From Mesostigma viride (Eukaryota; Streptophyta; Mesostigmatophyceae; Mesostigmatales; Mesostigmataceae): DNA of 64,000 nucleotides. Both the position numbers and the translations under genes were made by a program. Numbering within the stretch: the stretch's first letter is position 1; every line of letters starts with the position of its first letter. Below are positions 22,770 to 34,287 of this stretch, in pieces. The notes under the pieces were generated by a model. That model saw nothing but the letters and a program-made list of their open reading frames with translations, was not told where the DNA came from and did no database searches. The DNA lies in contig RPFO01000079.1 in NCBI GenBank assembly GCA_009746045.1, forward strand, positions 114,501-178,500. The letters run 5' to 3'.

Positions 22770-23918
22770 ATGTCGGCCGAGGCTCGGGTTGAAACACCTG
22801 AGTCGTCTCCCAGGCGCGAAGCAGCACAAGAGTTGCCGGCGCGCGAGAACGCTTTCTATCCCTATACTCATCAGTCCAACGCTTCCACCTTTGTGCAAGC
22901 GGCCTACGTTGCGCGGGGCCTTGCGGAGGGCGGTTGGGTGGCTGTGTTCGGTAACGCAGCAGGGCCGTCGGCGAACGACCCCGTGGTGATGAGGATTCGG
23001 GCGACGACGTCGCCAGGAGAAACAGGGAGGGTGTGCACGGAGCGGCTCGTTGCCATTCGAGACGAGATCGCTTCGTTGATCTACAGTTTAGAAGTTGCGT
23101 ACCAGGGCGGGCACGTAACCATCCAGGCGCTTGACTTAGCGCGAGAGACGCTGGGCCAACTGGTGGCCATCTGTTTAGGTGGAACCAGGCTGTATAATCA
23201 CTGGGTGGCGACAAGCTCGCTGGGAGAGGGGACCGACGCGTCGCACATCATTCGGGACGCGCAGACGCGCGAGGCCGATAGCCCGTGGGATTCTGCCGAG
23301 GTGGTGGCTCAAACTTGTGAGCATCTGGTAAACATTCTGATCCAGGAGTCGCGTGGTCACGCGGATCACTGGGTTATCACTACGCGTCCGCCGGGCATTT
23401 GGTCGACCTTGGACACGCCGAGGGTACAGAGCAGGCCAGGGGCGACTGGGCCAACGGTGACGGTAATCACCGGTCGGGAGGTCACCGACGAAGAATTCCA
23501 CGATCAGTTCGTGGACAGACCGACGGGCATCATAGCCCGGTCGTCGCAGCAGATTGACGAGGGTGACGGCACAAACGAAGGATACTCAGCTCGGCGTAGA
23601 GCAGAGTTACACATACCGTTTGAGCCGGAACACGATTTTGCTGAGATTGGTCCGGGGTCTCGGAACGATCGGCGAGGTGGTGGTAGCCGGTGGGTCAGAA
23701 ATCTTCAGTGGTATCGCCGTGGCAGTGCGGCCAGACTGCCGGTAGAGCAGACAGCAGCCGGGAGGCCGGTGAGCCGTGTGCTAGGTCCTTACAACGCGGA
23801 GGAGGTCCGCTCAGTTCCACGAGTGGGGACACCGGTGGCACGCACAGCGCAGGAGCGTGAAGAGGAGGCAGCACCTGGAGAGCAGCCAGCGGCTTCTTCA
23901 GGCAGCACCAGCGCTTGA
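22770..23918 (+). CDS. Copia-2 pre-gag ORF, unknown function
   Basis: Open frame of 382 residues starting MSAEARVETPESSPR, the first ATG about 30 bp after the LTR end. Its copia-1 homolog (9153-10134) shares FPYRNQANAPTFVQAAYVAR-like, SPGETGRV, NHWVAT, QESRGHAD and QQIDEGDGT stretches, so purifying selection is likely. I see no zinc knuckle, DTG motif, signal peptide or transmembrane helix. The C-terminal 80 residues are basic then Glu-rich. Position upstream of gag is unusual for a copia-type element. It might be a capsid-associated or RNA-binding accessory factor, but that is speculation. Confidence 0.75.
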   Translation: MSAEARVETPESSPRREAAQELPARENAFYPYTHQSNASTFVQAAYVARGLAEGGWVAVFGNAAGPSANDPVVMRIRATTSPGETGRVCTERLVAIRDEIASLIYSLEVAYQGGHVTIQALDLARETLGQLVAICLGGTRLYNHWVATSSLGEGTDASHIIRDAQTREADSPWDSAEVVAQTCEHLVNILIQESRGHADHWVITTRPPGIWSTLDTPRVQSRPGATGPTVTVITGREVTDEEFHDQFVDRPTGIIARSSQQIDEGDGTNEGYSARRRAELHIPFEPEHDFAEIGPGSRNDRRGGGSRWVRNLQWYRRGSAARLPVEQTAAGRPVSRVLGPYNAEEVRSVPRVGTPVARTAQEREEEAAPGEQPAASSGSTSA

Positions 23919-23971
23919 GCCTGTTCTTCCTTGTCTATCGCCTGTTTTGTTTTGCCATCCCACTGTATATA

Positions 23972-25329
23972 ATGCCTCGTGGCAAACCGGGAGACGGCGA
24001 CAAGGGCGAGATGGAGGCACCGGCTGGGGCAAGCCAGGAGCCTCGGCAGGACAAGGAGCAGCTGGTGGGGGAGGCGATCCCAGCCAGCGACGGCGATGGG
24101 GGAAAGAGACCAGGCAGCAAGAGACGGCACGAAGACTCGGTGGAGGAGGCGCGCAAGGTGCGGGCGCAGGGCATCTGATGCAATAACGGTGGCGAATGGG
24201 CAACCAGCCGTGGAGAAGCGTAAGAGGGACACCTCCGCTGACGGCAATGGTAAGAGGCCTCATGTGGATGTGCTCTCCCCTGTGCTGCTGCTGGCCCAAG
24301 TGGCGTTGTTGCTGTGACACCCACTGTGGTGGAGCCGGTGAAGGCGCTGCCAGGGTCGAGACCTCACATGAGTGCAGTCACTCTTATGAATGGACAAAAG
24401 CCTCTTAACCCACCACTAGCACAGGAAGCTCTAGACAAGTGGCTAGAGGACATGGAGCTGGTTGTGCTCTCCGTGGACCCCACTGTCAACCTAGTGCAAG
24501 TGTTTCACTCGTCCACGTGCAACAGGGACTCGTCAGAGCGTGTCAGGGAAAAGGCTAGGACTGGTGTCAAGGATAAGCTAACCTGGGCACAGTTCCTGGA
24601 TGGGTTGAGGGAGGAGTTCTCTGACAAGGTTCTCAACCTCACCAACTACTATAAACATCAGTATGACACCTTTGAGATAGTGGGTCCTGTGGCAGAGGAA
24701 TGGGCTAGGCTCAACCGTATCAGGACAAGGGGGCCAAGTATGGCTTCCTGGTCACAGATAGGGCCTTGGCAGACTATTTCCTGGACCGTATGGGTTTGAG
24801 TGTGGATGGGAGGAACAGTGCCCGCATGTTTCTTAACCAGACTGATGGCTCCTTGCGTGCTCTGGAGCTTGTAATCCTCAGCATAAGGAAGCCAGATCCT
24901 GCCTGCAAAGCTATCCAGTCCCATGGCAGCAATGCCACCTCCGCTGTGCAGGGCCAAGGTGATGTCCCCGGGTACCCAGCCCGTGATGGGGCAAGGCCCA
25001 ACAAGCGTAAGCGCTTCAGGCGCCAGAGGCAGGGGGCTCAGGGTGGCAAGGGTGCAGGTTCCCAAGGAGGGGTTGGGAGCCAGCAAGCTGGTGGTCAGCA
25101 GGGTAAGGGTGGCCAAGGGCAAGGCAAGGGCCAAGCTCAAGGCAACCAGGGCAAGCAGGGTGGGCAGTCTCAGGGAGGCCAGGGGAAGCCTGGCAAGGGT
25201 GGGGCTGGGTCTGGGAAGAAGGGTGGAGCATGCTTTGTGTGTGGCAAGGAAGGTCACTGGCGTCGTGAGTGTCCTGACAGGAAGGCCAAGCCTGCTGGGG
25301 CAGGGGCCAGTCTGGGCAGCAGTGACTAG
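23972..25329 (+). pseudogene. Copia-2 Gag (frameshifted)
   Basis: A start at 23972 (MPRGKPGDGDKGEME) gives a basic N-terminal region. The conserved body runs from about 24314 (GSRPHMSAVTLMNGQKP) to about 24720, where one base is missing relative to copia-1; Gag then continues in the next frame from 24766 (ADYFLDRMGLSVDGRN). A Gly/Gln/Lys-rich stretch and a zinc knuckle CFVCGKEGHWRREC close it. A second frame change seems to lie at about 24170-24310. Pol follows in the -1 frame and overlaps the Gag stop at 25327-25329. Confidence 0.75.
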
Positions 25330-25373
25330 CTACATCATCCCCTGTAAATAGTCAATCACCCCTTGGGGAAGGT

Positions 25374-28300
25374 GTGCTGGATGTACATAAGGATGGGGGT
25401 GTGCCCCTTGTGCAGCACCAAGGGTGTAAAGATGTTGTTCTTCCACTGGATTGCAATAACAATGCTGCAGCTGAATTCCCTATGCCTCATGCAGGTGGTG
25501 GGTCTCCAGCAGGTGCTGGCCTGGAGGGCCAAGGGACCTTGCTGGAAGGGCCTGGAGCGGTCCAGGGTGCAGGGCCTGACTTGGGGCGTCAGGATGGCCT
25601 GCAGGGAAGCCCTGGAACCTCAGGAGTGGATCATGTGTCCCCACACACGGTTCAGACGTCTCGCCAGGTCAGTACTGACAGAGTGCTGAGCTATGCTGAG
25701 GCTGGCCATAGATTGCATCATATGTTTGGGCATTCTGGGCAGGCAGCAATGTTTGCTTGGAAGCTAGGTAGGGAGCCTTTGTGGGAGGCTTGCCAGGCTG
25801 CTGCTGAGAACTGTGGTTGCCAGGAGAATGCTGTTCACCCACCTCAGTCCCATGCTAGGGAGCCTGCTAGGGAGCGTGGCGACATCCAGATGGATATCCA
25901 GCATATCAGGGGCTTGTATATATTGGTGGGGGTGGACAGGTTCAGTAGATACAGGCTGATAGACGTTCTGCCTGGTATGCAGGAGCACCACTTGTTGTTG
26001 GGTATGAAGGCCCTGATCCCAGGCTTTGGGGTGTGCAAGAGTGTGCAGGCAGACTTGCAGTTTGACTGTTTGCTCAAGCATCAGGACCAGCTGCCTTGTA
26101 AGCTGGTAGTAGTCCCCAGGGAGAGTCATGGGCAGCAAGGGGCTGTAGAGAGATCCATACGTGAAGTGAAGACAGTGGTGCTAGCAGCAGAGTCAGTGCC
26201 ACTTGTGGCATCTGCCTTAGAGAGGGCAGCCTGGTGTAAGGGGATAGAAGAGCAGCTGAACCACAGGGTTAACTATTACTTTGATGGTGTGGCTGTCTCT
26301 CCCCTGGCCCTGCAGTATAGCTTGTTGCCTGAGAACGTGGTGCAGGCCAGTCTTAGGAAGGCAGATAGGTTATTTGCCCAGCTGAGACGTAAGGACAAGA
26401 ACTGGAATGTGCTGAGGCCTCAGGTGGGGCTGAAGGTCAGGATGTGGAAGGAACCATCTATTCCAGGCAAGCGGGGGAAGTGGCAGGATGGGGTTGTCAC
26501 TCGTGTGGAAGAAGCTAACAGATCTTGCCTGGTGGCTTTGGAAAAGGATCCAAGGCACGTGTACAGGTTGTCCTGGGCTCATGTCAAGGAAAGAAGGCCA
26601 CATGCAATCTGGCCTGCAGACGGGCCAGGCCCTCCCAGCTGGGTTGAGGAGCCAGGCCAGAGCCAGGCAGCAGCAGCTAACAATCCTCTGGTGGTGGATG
26701 ATGGTCTGTCCCTGCTGGAAGATGACGAGCAGGAGGAGGCTGCTGAAGCAACTGTCACAAGGCCAGAGGGGACGGGGCAGCCACCTAAGGCCCGGGGGCC
26801 TCTCATGGCGGACGTCATCCGAGCACTCATGCGCAGCAAACATGATCCCAAGGTATCCAAGCTCACGGGGTGGGGGTCGTGCTGGGCAGCTACAATGGAG
26901 GTAGATACCAACTCACAGGTGTCTGTCATCAGGGAAGAGGATGCTGTAGGCTTACAGATGTCCCATCCCAGTTGCCTTGCTGTGTCTGATTTCTCAGGAA
27001 AGGTGTCCATGAAGATCCTTGGGGAAGTGAGTGTGCCTATCTTAGGGGTGCCCACCACGTTCTGTGTGGTAGAGGGCTATCAGGGGCCTGCCATTCTGGG
27101 TCAGAACTTCTTGTGCATGCCAGGGGTTACTTTGACCTCTGATGAGTTGGCACTAGAAGGCAGGGGCAGCCTCCCCCTTGAAAGATATCACTATTCCCAG
27201 GGTCTTGCAGTGGCGGTGAAGGCTGTTAGGAGTCAGCCAGCTGAGGGTCCTCAAGGTCAGGAGCCCATAGCTGAGGACTTGTTGATAATCCCAACCACCT
27301 TTGATCCAAGGCAGTTAGGGGTAAACCAGATAGCTGCTCACAGTCCTATTCCCTGGCGCCAGCTAGTCGAGATGATGCAAAGCCCCAAGATGGCTAAGGC
27401 ATGGACTCTTGGCTTTGTTGCTTCTGGGCATGAGTGGATAGTTTCCAACTGTGCAGAACCTGTGGATGAGCTGCCAGAAGTTCACCAGCTGCTCAGATTG
27501 ATGTTTGTCCTCAAGCTCAAGGAGGTAGATGGTGTCCAGGTGCCACATGTCAGACCAGTTGTAACCGAGTATCATGGCACTGGCCAGTTGTTAGATGAGG
27601 AGCTCTATACTCCAGGGATGCTGCATGACACGTGGAGGATTCTGCTGTGTATATTTCTGTCTTTTCTGGTTAAGGGTGTGCCCTATAGCTCTGTGCTGAT
27701 TGATTTCAAGAGGGCTTTTCTCAAGGGTGACCAAGATCAGGCTAGGCAGACTTGGAGAGATATCCCTCCTTTCTTTGTGACTGTACCTGCTGTATGGAGA
27801 GCAGAGATAAAGGCCAGGTACCTGAGAATTCTGAAAGGGTTGGAAGGTCTCAGGTCCAGTCCCATTATCTGGAGAAAGAGCCTAGAGAAATTCTTGAAGA
27901 ATACTTGTGGGTTTTCTGTGTCTCCAGTGGATCCCTGTTTGTTCCAAGGGTCCCACAATGGCCTTCCTGTCTTTGCCTCACTGCATGGTGATGACCTGCA
28001 TCTCATAGGTCCACCAGACTGGGTTGAGGCTGTCTTGGCTAAGATCCAGAAGCGGTTTGAGCTGGGTAAGATACAGCACATGGTGGAGAATGAGCCTATG
28101 GTCTTCTGTGGCATGCAGGCTACGTTGTTCCAAGCCAAGGGCTCGTGGTTCATCAGGATGGAGGGTGGTAAGGACTACCCACAGCAGATTGTAGATGCAT
28201 TGCAGGAGCCCATCACGCAGGCTAGGTGTGCTACCATCAGGGGCATGCTGGCATGGCTTGCAAGTATATGTGCCCCTGACTTGCTGGTTTTGAGTCGACT

Positions 28301-29006
28301 TACTGATTCCCAGCTGGTTGAGGTGGGTGCTGAGAGTGTGGTGCAGGCTGTCATGATGTCTCCCCCTCTCATACTGGGTCCTGTGGATTTGTACAAGCCC
28401 CTTGACATGGTTCTCTATGTGGACAGTTCTATGGATAATAGGAAGGTCACAGAGGTCAGGGGCAGGGCAGCAGCATTAGTTACCCTGGAGCAAGATCACA
28501 CCTCACTTGTTACCTGGTACAGTCGGTTGCAGAACAGGGTTACACCCAGCAGTGATATTGCTGAGTGCAGGGCAATCTGTGAAGGGCTGCATACTGCTCT
28601 TTACTTGAGGGAGCTCTTCTACCAGCTATGTCAAGTGGCTTCCTGTAGGTTGCAGCTGCACACACTGGTGAGGACTGATAGCATGGGCATGGTGCAATTT
28701 GTGCACAGGCAGCTGGCCAGGAGCAGGGACCTTGACTACTTGTTGCTTAAGGAGATGTCCTACCTAGCTCACATTAATAAACATGTGCCTGGTGTGGACA
28801 ACCCTGCAGATGCCCTCACCAAGCTGGAGGAGAAGGCGGAGAGGCAGTACCCCCTGCTCCGTGGGCTCATGGACCCCTTACACGGGCCCCTAAGCTCGTC
28901 TGGATTTGTACTAGAACACTACTACAAATTGAGATTTTTCAAACTTTGTTATTTAGGGCCTCTCGTAAGTCCAAAGCATGTAGGTTATTGTCCCAACATG
29001 TTGTGA
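25374..29006 (+). CDS. Copia-2 Pol: integrase, protease-like, RT, RNase H; C-terminus replaced
   Basis: Best-preserved copy of the polyprotein, 1210 residues as read. Order: integrase zinc domain (HHMFGH, NCGC), integrase core (QMDIQHIRG, QADLQFD, GAVERS), protease-like (MEVDTNSQVSVI, AILGQNFL), RT (IDFKRAFLKGD, SPVDPCLF, LHGDDLHLIG), RNase H (YVDSSMD, DIAECRAICEG, RTDSMGMV, GVDNPADALTKLEE). The open frame extends upstream of 25374 to about 25326 without a Met, so it is probably made by -1 frameshifting from Gag. The last 41 or so residues come from the TIR element inserted at 28886; the native ending resumes at 35767 and stops at 35818. Confidence 0.88.
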   Translation: MLDVHKDGGVPLVQHQGCKDVVLPLDCNNNAAAEFPMPHAGGGSPAGAGLEGQGTLLEGPGAVQGAGPDLGRQDGLQGSPGTSGVDHVSPHTVQTSRQVSTDRVLSYAEAGHRLHHMFGHSGQAAMFAWKLGREPLWEACQAAAENCGCQENAVHPPQSHAREPARERGDIQMDIQHIRGLYILVGVDRFSRYRLIDVLPGMQEHHLLLGMKALIPGFGVCKSVQADLQFDCLLKHQDQLPCKLVVVPRESHGQQGAVERSIREVKTVVLAAESVPLVASALERAAWCKGIEEQLNHRVNYYFDGVAVSPLALQYSLLPENVVQASLRKADRLFAQLRRKDKNWNVLRPQVGLKVRMWKEPSIPGKRGKWQDGVVTRVEEANRSCLVALEKDPRHVYRLSWAHVKERRPHAIWPADGPGPPSWVEEPGQSQAAAANNPLVVDDGLSLLEDDEQEEAAEATVTRPEGTGQPPKARGPLMADVIRALMRSKHDPKVSKLTGWGSCWAATMEVDTNSQVSVIREEDAVGLQMSHPSCLAVSDFSGKVSMKILGEVSVPILGVPTTFCVVEGYQGPAILGQNFLCMPGVTLTSDELALEGRGSLPLERYHYSQGLAVAVKAVRSQPAEGPQGQEPIAEDLLIIPTTFDPRQLGVNQIAAHSPIPWRQLVEMMQSPKMAKAWTLGFVASGHEWIVSNCAEPVDELPEVHQLLRLMFVLKLKEVDGVQVPHVRPVVTEYHGTGQLLDEELYTPGMLHDTWRILLCIFLSFLVKGVPYSSVLIDFKRAFLKGDQDQARQTWRDIPPFFVTVPAVWRAEIKARYLRILKGLEGLRSSPIIWRKSLEKFLKNTCGFSVSPVDPCLFQGSHNGLPVFASLHGDDLHLIGPPDWVEAVLAKIQKRFELGKIQHMVENEPMVFCGMQATLFQAKGSWFIRMEGGKDYPQQIVDALQEPITQARCATIRGMLAWLASICAPDLLVLSRLTDSQLVEVGAESVVQAVMMSPPLILGPVDLYKPLDMVLYVDSSMDNRKVTEVRGRAAALVTLEQDHTSLVTWYSRLQNRVTPSSDIAECRAICEGLHTALYLRELFYQLCQVASCRLQLHTLVRTDSMGMVQFVHRQLARSRDLDYLLLKEMSYLAHINKHVPGVDNPADALTKLEEKAERQYPLLRGLMDPLHGPLSSSGFVLEHYYKLRFFKLCYLGPLVSPKHVGYCPNML

Positions 29007-29725
29007 CACCGTGACACCGTGACACCGTGACACCGTGACACCGTGACACCATAACGCTAGTATTTTACGATTTTGTATGGTGTCACAAGGTAATGTGGCG
29101 CCCATGGGGTTGCAACAATGATATTACATTGCCCAGAAGCACTGATTAACATGAGGTGACATTGTGACACCGTGACACCGTGACACCGTGACACGATGGC
29201 ACCATAACGCTAGTATTTTACGATTTTGTATGGTGTCACAAGGTAATGTGGCGCCCATGGGGTTGCAACAATGATATTACATTGCCCAGAAGCACTGATT
29301 AACATGAGGTGACATTGTGACACCGTGACACCGTGACACCGTGACACCGTGACACCGTGACACCGTGACACCGTGACACGATGGCACCATAACGCTAGTA
29401 TTTTACGATTTTGTATGGTGTCACAAGGTAATGTGGCGCCCATGGGGTTGCAACAATGATATTACATTGCCCAGAAGCACTGATTAACATGAGGTGACAT
29501 TGTGACACCGTGACACCGTGACACCGTGACACCGTGACACCGTGACACGATGGCACCATAACGCTAGTATTTTACGATTTTGTATGGTGTCACAAGGTAA
29601 TGTGGCGCCCATGGGGTTGCAACAATGATATTACATTGCCCAGAAGCACTGATTAACATGAGGTGACATTGTGACACCGTGACATCGTGACATTGTGACA
29701 CCGTGACAGCATGATAGTGACAATA
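29005..29725. repeat. Macrosatellite with embedded GTGACACC arrays, four units
   Basis: Units start with ATAACGCTAGTATTTTACGA at 29051, 29214, 29389 and 29558 (periods 163, 175, 169). The length varies because the number of GTGACACC octamers between units varies from about two to seven. The intervening 125 bp are nearly identical. Confidence 0.9.
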
Positions 29726-30039
29726 TGACACGATAGCACTAGCATTTCATGATTTTGTTGTTTAGTGGGCACACAAAGTATTAACGCAACATTAATGTAT
29801 TATGCAACCATGTATAAATAAAAGAAAATTTATGAATATGATGGATGACCAATAATCCCTATTACATGGCCTAGCAAACTTGCATCTGCCAACTGTGTCT
29901 CTCTGCCTCTTTAATATCAAATGCAAGATAAAATAATGTATATTAGCTTAAACTTACCTGACAATGATTTGCATACAGCTTTCTTTAATGCAGAATCTGG
30001 TGCCAAGCAAATGCCGTATCAAAACCATACATGCCCAAT

Positions 30040-31032
30040 CTAATATGAACCATAATAATCGTGTTGCCCCGACTCGTCTACATCTTGCGAGTAGGGTGGC
30101 CTTTTCCGCGGTGGAGCCTGGGCATGTGCCAGGTTGTGGGGCCGGCCGGACGTGGGCGTTGTAGGCCCACGTCCCTTGCTCATCAAAATGCTATGACCCA
30201 TGAAATGAGAATCCCTGGCTGCATAACCTCCTCCCTCATCATGATGTTGCCAGTCTTGCTCCCCGGCGGCCTTGGGGATTTGGGGCCTCGGCTTTGTCTT
30301 CCTTGGAGATCTCCTTAGAGGGGGGGCTGCGGCATAACGGTAAGTGCCGTCATTGTAATGCTGCACGGGCTCAGGGTTCTCAACGTAGGTGGTTTGTTGC
30401 AATGTGCCGCGACCTCAAGGCTGATGTGGATCAGCTGCCGACCCTTCGCCAGGCTGTGGATCGTACATGCCGGCATGGTATACATAAGCATTGGCCGCTT
30501 GCCTGCCAGCGGCAGTAGGCTGGGCATGCATTCCTTGGTCGTACGGCGCGTACACACCGTGCTCGCCGTACGGTTCCCCCTCCCGATCCAGCTGCCTCGG
30601 CCCATCCATTGCGACTGCGCGCGCGCGTGGCTCTTGTTGACGGTGTGCTGGTTGCAGTCCTGTCACTTGGCCATGGGCCGCGCTAAAGCTTTCGCGTTGC
30701 CCCAACGCGGCAGGCGCAGCGGGCCGGCGAAGCTCCGTGCCAACGCCAGTGCTGGAGCTGGGTGCAGCACTTGCTGGGGTGGATGGCATTCTTCGTTGGT
30801 TCTCCAAAGCATTGACCCTCTCGGTCAGGGCCTTAACCTTGACGTACACGTGCGATTTCTTATTCCCCCGCCCTTCATCACCTACGGGTGTCCCCGCATC
30901 AACTGCGCTCTCAGTCTCCTCCCCCGTTGGCCGTGCTACGCCCGTTCCATCGTCATGCTCCGCACACAACGGTCTGAAAGTGCCAAAAAACAGCCTTATA
31001 ACTCCTGTACGATGCAAATATTGTCGAAACAT
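30040..31032 (-). CDS. Unrecognised low-complexity protein gene
   Basis: Two minus-strand frames, 31032-30415 (205 residues) and 30402-30040 (120 residues), have similar composition, rich in Pro, Gln, Tyr, Arg and Gly. The first contains a short coiled-coil-like KVKALTERVNALENQRR. The second starts about a dozen bases after the first stops, and either an intron or a frame error could join them. Family unknown. Lying inside the TIR element, it could be captured host sequence. Coding status is uncertain. Confidence 0.35.
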
Positions 31033-31259
31033 GCTAGATCTTGGTAGGTAGCATGTTCAGGACACCAGTAGAAGGATTGCAACTTTCCGGACTTACCGGA
31101 CCTCAGCTGACCTATTTTTGGCATTTCTATTTTTAGCAGTTTTCCAGATTTTAATATAAACAAATACATTCTAATATGCAAATAAAGAGTTCTTGACCTG
31201 GCTGTTTGCAAGTAAGTTGATACTCATGACTAATGACTGTACACAAGATCTGATGGTCA

Positions 31260-31790
31260 TCCAACCGCATTTGGTAACAAAATGCCACCAAATGCTAGCA
31301 AAAATGTGCGTTTTTTGTATTTTTCATCACATTTCATTGCAGTTTCCATACAAGCTGTGCTCGGTTGAGGCTGGAAACTTGTAGGCATCTTAAACATCAT
31401 TATTCTAGACATCCCACAAAAATTCAGGTCCATCATAGGGTATTTGATGTCAGTTTGCTCACAAATGTTACCAAAAATGCACGTTTTTCGTATTTTTCAT
31501 CACATTCCATGGCAGTTTCCATACAAGATGTGCTCAGTTCAGGCTGGAAACTTGCATGCATCTTTGCCATCATTATTTTAGACATTCCACAAAAATTCAG
31601 AACCATCAGAGGGTATTTGATGTCAGTTTGCTCACAAATGTTACCAAAAATGCACGTTTTTCGTATTTTTCATCACATTTCAGTGCAGTTTCCGTACAAG
31701 ATGTGCTCTGTTGAGGCTGGAAACTTGCATGCATCTTAGCCATCATGATTTTAGACATTCCACAAAAATTCAGGCCCATCATGTTCTATT
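31260..31790. repeat. 173-bp tandem repeat, three copies
   Basis: CATCACATT anchors at 31325, 31499 and 31671 (periods 174 and 172). Units share TTTCCATACAAG, TGAGGCTGGAAACTTG and TTAGACATTCCACAAAAATT. Short ORFs over the repeat are products of the tandem structure. Confidence 0.88.
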
Positions 31791-32378
31791 TGGTAGAGTT
31801 ATCAATGCCATACCTGCCAGTTTCCATTACAAATTCTTACCCATGGATGCGAAACTGCCAGTGTGGAATATCAAGGAGACAATCTGGTCAACTCAAATAA
31901 GATGACTCACTAAAACATGGAAACCATTCACGAGTGATGTAAGACAACCCGTCCAGGAGACATACATAAAAGTTCATTGATATAGACACAGCTGACAATA
32001 TGCACATGTGGCCATGTGGATGCTCACGCAATTTCTATTATAGGAGGAGCTTGCTGAACATAATATTGGCAGCTGTCGCATGCATGGCTAGAAAGGTCAT
32101 TTTACACGTGCACCCACAGCATGCCAAGTAATGTAGTTGCAAATTACTCAACACGCGGCATGGCGCTGATGCGTTTGCGCGCCCTCATCTCGGTATCGCT
32201 AGCTAGGAGGTAGTGGCACCTCCCTGCACAATCTCTGCCTGACCTTGTCAGCCTTCATGCACTGTGTCAACATGGACACCCCCACACCCTTGCCCTTGGC
32301 ATCACAGCCAAGCTTTCGACGGTGGTTGGTGAAGCTCTTGGTGTCCTCCTTGCGCATGTGGTGCATGTGCAAGTTACT

Positions 32379-32529
32379 AAGTGAGTGAGTGAGTGAGTGA
32401 GTGAGTGAGTGAGTGAGTGAGTGAGTGAGTGAGTGAGTGAGTGAGTGAGTGAGTGAGTGAGTGAGTGAGTGAGTGAGTGAGTGAGTGAGTGAGTGAGTGC
32501 GTGCGTGCGTGCGTGCGTGCGTGCGTGAG

Positions 32530-32569
<40 letters not shown>

Positions 32570-33325
32570 TGAGTGAGTGAGTGAGTGAGTGAGTGGTGGG
32601 TGGGGGGTGGGTGGTGGGTGGGTGGGTGGGTGGGTGGGTGGGTGGGTGGGTGGGTGGGTGGGTGGGTGGGTGGGTGGGTGGGTGGGTGGGTGGGTGGGTG
32701 GGTGGGTGGGTGGGTGGGTGGGTGGGTGGGTGGGTGGGTGGGTGGGTGGGTGGGTGGGTGGGGGGTGGGTGGGTGGGTGGGTGGGTGGGTGGGTGGGTGG
32801 GTGGGTGGGTGGGTGGGTGGGTGGGTGGGTGGGTGGGTGGGTGGGTGGGTGGGTGGTGGGTGGGTGGGTGGGTGGGTGGGTGGGTGGGTGGGTGGGTGGG
32901 TGGGTGGGTGGGTGGGTGGTGGGTGGGTGGGTGGGTGGGTGGGTGGGTGGGTGGGTGGGTGGGTGGGTGGGTGGGTGGGTGGGTGGGTGGGTGGGTGGGT
33001 GGGTGGGTGGTGGGTGGGTGGTGGGTGGGTGGGTGGGTGGGTGAGTGAGTGAGGGAGTGAGTCCACGAGTGAGTGAGTCCACGAGTGAGTTCACGAGGGA
33101 GGAAGGGAGGGAGGGAGGGAGGGAGGGAGGGAGGGAGGGAGGGAGGGAGGGAGGGAGGGAGGGAGGAGGGAGGGAGGGAGGGAGGGAGGGAGGGAGGGAG
33201 GGAGGGAGGGAGGGAGGAGGGAGGGAGGGAGGGAGGGAGGGAGGGAGGGAGGGAGGGAGGGAGGGAGGGAGGGAGGGAGGGAGGGAGGGAGGGAGGGAGG
33301 GAGGGAGGGAGGGAGGAAGGGAGTG
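32379..33325. repeat. Compound tetranucleotide microsatellite, about 950 bp
   Basis: Successive tracts: (GTGA)n 32379-32497, (GTGC)n to about 32570, (GTGA)n, (GGTG)n 32594-33041 with occasional single-base slips, a mixed GTGA zone with CCACGAGT words, then (GGGA)n 33092-33325. Neighbouring tracts differ by one base per unit, which suggests stepwise drift of one original repeat. Frames with THPP or SLPP repeats are artefacts. Confidence 0.95.
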
Positions 33326-34240
33326 GATCGGTCACTCACAGCAGTTTATTCCCACCCCAGCAGGGCCCCTCCCTCACATCCGGCTGCAAAATCTGCTTGA
33401 TGTCGCTTCTCTCTAGAATAAGCCGCACAGCCCTGATGCGAGCAAACGGCTCGCCATCATACTGTCGCTCACTGATGCTTTATACGCGCTTTCCGTAAGA
33501 TGAAAACATGACGGAAAAGAGAGACTCGGGGAAAGGGGATACGGTGAAATACTTGTCTGCTACCGGCCGGGGTTTCAACAGCGAAGAAATTCGCACCTGA
33601 ATGTGCACATACCACTCCGTCACGTCGACAACGGTCTTGCATCGCAATCGTTTCACAGACGCGGCAGCAAAAATTGCTGGCGGCATTGACATGCTCGCCG
33701 CAGTTAACGAACGTGCGGAGGTCCGTTTTAGCCCCTGACGCCACGGCGTCTTTGATGCCAAGAACGCCTGCAAAAGACACGATATCGGGCACAAAAGCAC
33801 TTAAAAACGGATTACGGGTCTGCGACGCCTGGCCCAGCCTAGAAATTGGATTAAAAATCGCGCCAGCTCGGTTAAAGCAAACTGAGCCGGTAATGAAAAA
33901 AGTGCTTCGGTCAAGGCCTTAAAAACTAAAAAATGCGTCGGTTAGTGTCAAAAACCAGATGTTAGGGCGACTTTCATCGGGAAAATTTTTTGCTGCAGGT
34001 AGGTGGGGTCGAGAGAAAATCGGCGACAAAACAGGCACCCACCTGTGAATGACGCCAAAATGCCGAAGGACTCCGCAGAATTTGTGGCGAAAAAAAATAA
34101 CGGCAAGTAATATATGACCCTAGGAGCATACACTAAAATTTCCAGCCTCGATACTGCCTTTTTATTCGCTAGCCATTCTTAGCTATCCTGACCAGAATGG
34201 CCGATGAATGGTTGATAATTTCCTCGGGGATTGAAAGGAA
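33326..34240. other. No gene established
   Basis: Minus-strand frames of about 106 residues at 33469-33800 have a protein-like composition (VDVTEWYVHIQVRISSLL), but they lack a recognised family or convincing start. They may be one exon of something decayed. Confidence 0.3.
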
Positions 34241-34287
34241 ATACCTGCTGCACACCTTGTGACATCGGTTGTGACACCCATGTCTCA

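Noticed and set aside
29005-29725. CRISPR-like array
   Set aside because: Repeats and 'spacers' are both conserved and the unit is a macrosatellite with variable octamer number; the context is eukaryotic transposon DNA.
32199-33416. THPPTHPP / SLPPSLPP / GWVGGWVG frames up to 378 residues
   Set aside because: Pure microsatellite translation on both strands.
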